Assembly (NCBI GenBank): GCA_020847775.1
Contig: JADLBI010000048.1
Coordinates: forward strand, 1 to 5,479
Length of the DNA: 5,479 bases
DNA from: Opitutaceae bacterium
GTDB taxonomy: Bacteria; Verrucomicrobiota; Verrucomicrobiia; Opitutales; Opitutaceae
Direction: 5' to 3'
The notes under the pieces are model-generated. The model worked only from the letters and a program-made list of their open reading frames with translations, did not search any database and was not told where the DNA came from. This document shows, in pieces, positions 4,354-5,479 of the stretch. The position numbers were made by a program, and so were the translations under genes. The stretch's first letter is position 1; every line of letters starts with the position of its first letter.

Positions 4354-5479
4354 TCAGGGTTTGAAGGACACGGGAGTCTCGCCACCCGCCGCCAGCGCCG
4401 CCTCGCGGCAGCCCTTGAGATCAAGCTTGCCCGAGCCCAGCACGGGGATGGCCGTCATCCGGTGGATAATTTTCGGTATCCACAGGCTGGGCAACCCGTC
4501 CGCGAGGAGCTTTTCGCGCAATTGTTCGCTGGTGACATCTCGTGTGGTAAGCAACACCAGTGCCTCGCCCTTCGTGACGTCGGGCACCCCCATCACTACG
4601 GCGCAATAGCCCTCTTCACCCGCCCAGCCAAACGCTTCGACAATGCGCTGTTCGATCGTGCCGTGCGGCACCATCTCGCCGCCGATTTTGGAAAACCGCG
4701 AAAGCCGTCCTTCGATGAACAAAAAGCCCTCGTCGTCGAGCCGCCCCAGATCACCGGTCACAAACCAGCCGTCTTGAAACGCGCCGCGGGTTTTCTCCTC
4801 GTCGTTCAAATACCCGCCAAAAACATTAGCACCGCGAAACCACACGATGCCCTGATCGCCCAAGGGCACCTCCTCACCGGTTTCCGGATGCACGATGCGC
4901 ACCGTCATGCCGGGCAATAACCGGCCGACCGAGCCCGCCCGCCCACCGGTCTGCGGCTCCGCCGTGGCGGTGGTGACCGGTGGATGTGGCTGGTTGATGT
5001 TGCTCGCCGGGGTGGTTTCCGTGAGCCCGTAGCCCTGCATGATCTCGAGGTGAAATTGCTCGAGAAAGGCCTGATAAAGATCGTCGGGCAGCTTCTCCGC
5101 CCCGGTGACGACCAGCTCCAACGATTTCAACTCGCCAGGCTTGGCGCGGCGCAGAATCGGTCGCACAAACGTCGGCGCGCCGATCAATACCGTGGCCTGC
5201 TCCTCGTGTATGGCATCGATGATTTTCCGGGTGTCGAGCGGGCTCGGCACAGTGACCACAAGACAACCGCGAATTAGCGGATACCACAGCGTGATGGTGA
5301 AGCCGAATGAATGAAACACCGGCAGGCAGCCCAATAGCGACGCGCTCTCCGGCAGCACCGAAAGCGAGGACACCTGCGCGCAGTTGGCCAGAATGTTGCG
5401 GTGGGTGAGCGCGACGCCCTTGGGTTCGCCAGAGCTGCCGCTCGTGAATAACAGGCCCGCCTCCGCGCGGTCGCCAACC
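4354..5479 (-). CDS. aas: Aas-like acyl-ACP synthetase (AMP-binding domain), 5' end outside the window
   Basis: The visible 374 residues are the AMP-forming ligase (ANL) domain, open to the right edge; internal GTG at 5373 is not the start. Motifs in order: the phosphate-binding loop LFTSGSSGEPKG (10-21), LPVFHSFGFT (52-61), GYGLTETTP (149-157), TGDLGRLDDEG (241-251), the hinge region GRLSRFSKIGGEMV (257-270) and the catalytic Lys351 in GSGKLDLKG. The HSFGFT block, PSPLDTRKI, SRFSKIGGEMV, KGEALVLLTT and VLGSGK closely follow the ligase half of E. coli Aas, which activates fatty acids with ATP and loads them on acyl carrier protein for re-acylation of lysophospholipid at the inner membrane. 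In Aas-type proteins a PlsC acyltransferase, and in some bacteria an MFS flippase domain, precedes this half. That part would lie right of the window, so the fusion cannot be confirmed. A stand-alone acyl-CoA synthetase is the main alternative. It is followed after 34 bases by the dioxygenase gene. Confidence 0.88.
   Translation of the reverse strand, partial: VGDRAEAGLLFTSGSSGEPKGVALTHRNILANCAQVSSLSVLPESASLLGCLPVFHSFGFTITLWYPLIRGCLVVTVPSPLDTRKIIDAIHEEQATVLIGAPTFVRPILRRAKPGELKSLELVVTGAEKLPDDLYQAFLEQFHLEIMQGYGLTETTPASNINQPHPPVTTATAEPQTGGRAGSVGRLLPGMTVRIVHPETGEEVPLGDQGIVWFRGANVFGGYLNDEEKTRGAFQDGWFVTGDLGRLDDEGFLFIEGRLSRFSKIGGEMVPHGTIEQRIVEAFGWAGEEGYCAVVMGVPDVTKGEALVLLTTRDVTSEQLREKLLADGLPSLWIPKIIHRMTAIPVLGSGKLDLKGCREAALAAGGETPVSFKP

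Noticed and set aside
3525..4364. Plus-strand open frame of 279 codons antisense to the PhyH gene
   Set aside because: There is no recognisable domain, and the opposite strand carries all PhyH iron and cosubstrate residues in order.
4320..4424. N-terminal extension of the PhyH protein to a start at 4424
   Set aside because: The added residues (MISRAAARRRWRR and on) are unlike the family, come from DNA encoding the end of the ligase in another frame, and would force a 70-base overlap.

Overview
The window is high-GC bacterial DNA with no mobile element, tRNA, rRNA or CRISPR array that I can see. Several things suggest a Verrucomicrobiota (Opitutaceae-like) bacterium: the GC-rich composition, starts without a clear Shine-Dalgarno sequence, a PfkB sugar kinase of the type ending in a TTPGDTSM motif, a PhyH-family dioxygenase, an Aas-like acyl-ACP synthetase, and GTAG-type extragenic palindromes. 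This assignment is inferred from family resemblance and has not been checked by a search.

Layout from left to right: (1) 1-359, + strand, the C-terminal end of a probable von Willebrand factor A-like protein. (2) 360-549, a gene-free gap between convergent genes holding three GTAG-headed palindromes; the first also looks like a rho-independent terminator. (3) 550-1983, - strand, a complete GlcD/D-lactate-dehydrogenase-type FAD oxidoreductase. (4) 1984-2155, a divergent intergenic region with a perfect 27-base palindrome, a short direct repeat and a possible promoter. (5) 2156-3250, + strand, a complete PfkB kinase, probably 2-dehydro-3-deoxygluconate (KDG) kinase, with a terminator-like hairpin over its stop codon. 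(6) 3251-3467, a gap between convergent genes with repeat-like, unexplained sequence. (7) 3468-4319, - strand, a PhyH-family Fe(II)/2-oxoglutarate dioxygenase. (8) 4354-5479, - strand, the C-terminal part of an Aas-like acyl-ACP synthetase that runs off the right edge.

Two functional groupings are suggested. The oxidase and the sugar kinase are divergent and share one control region with a strong operator candidate, which would fit co-regulated sugar-acid or hydroxy-acid catabolism. The Aas-like ligase and the dioxygenase lie 34 bases apart on one strand, in an order that suggests co-transcription, pointing to fatty-acyl or lipid chemistry. No clearly new multi-gene system is visible. The most interesting non-coding items are the 27-base palindrome and the REP cluster.
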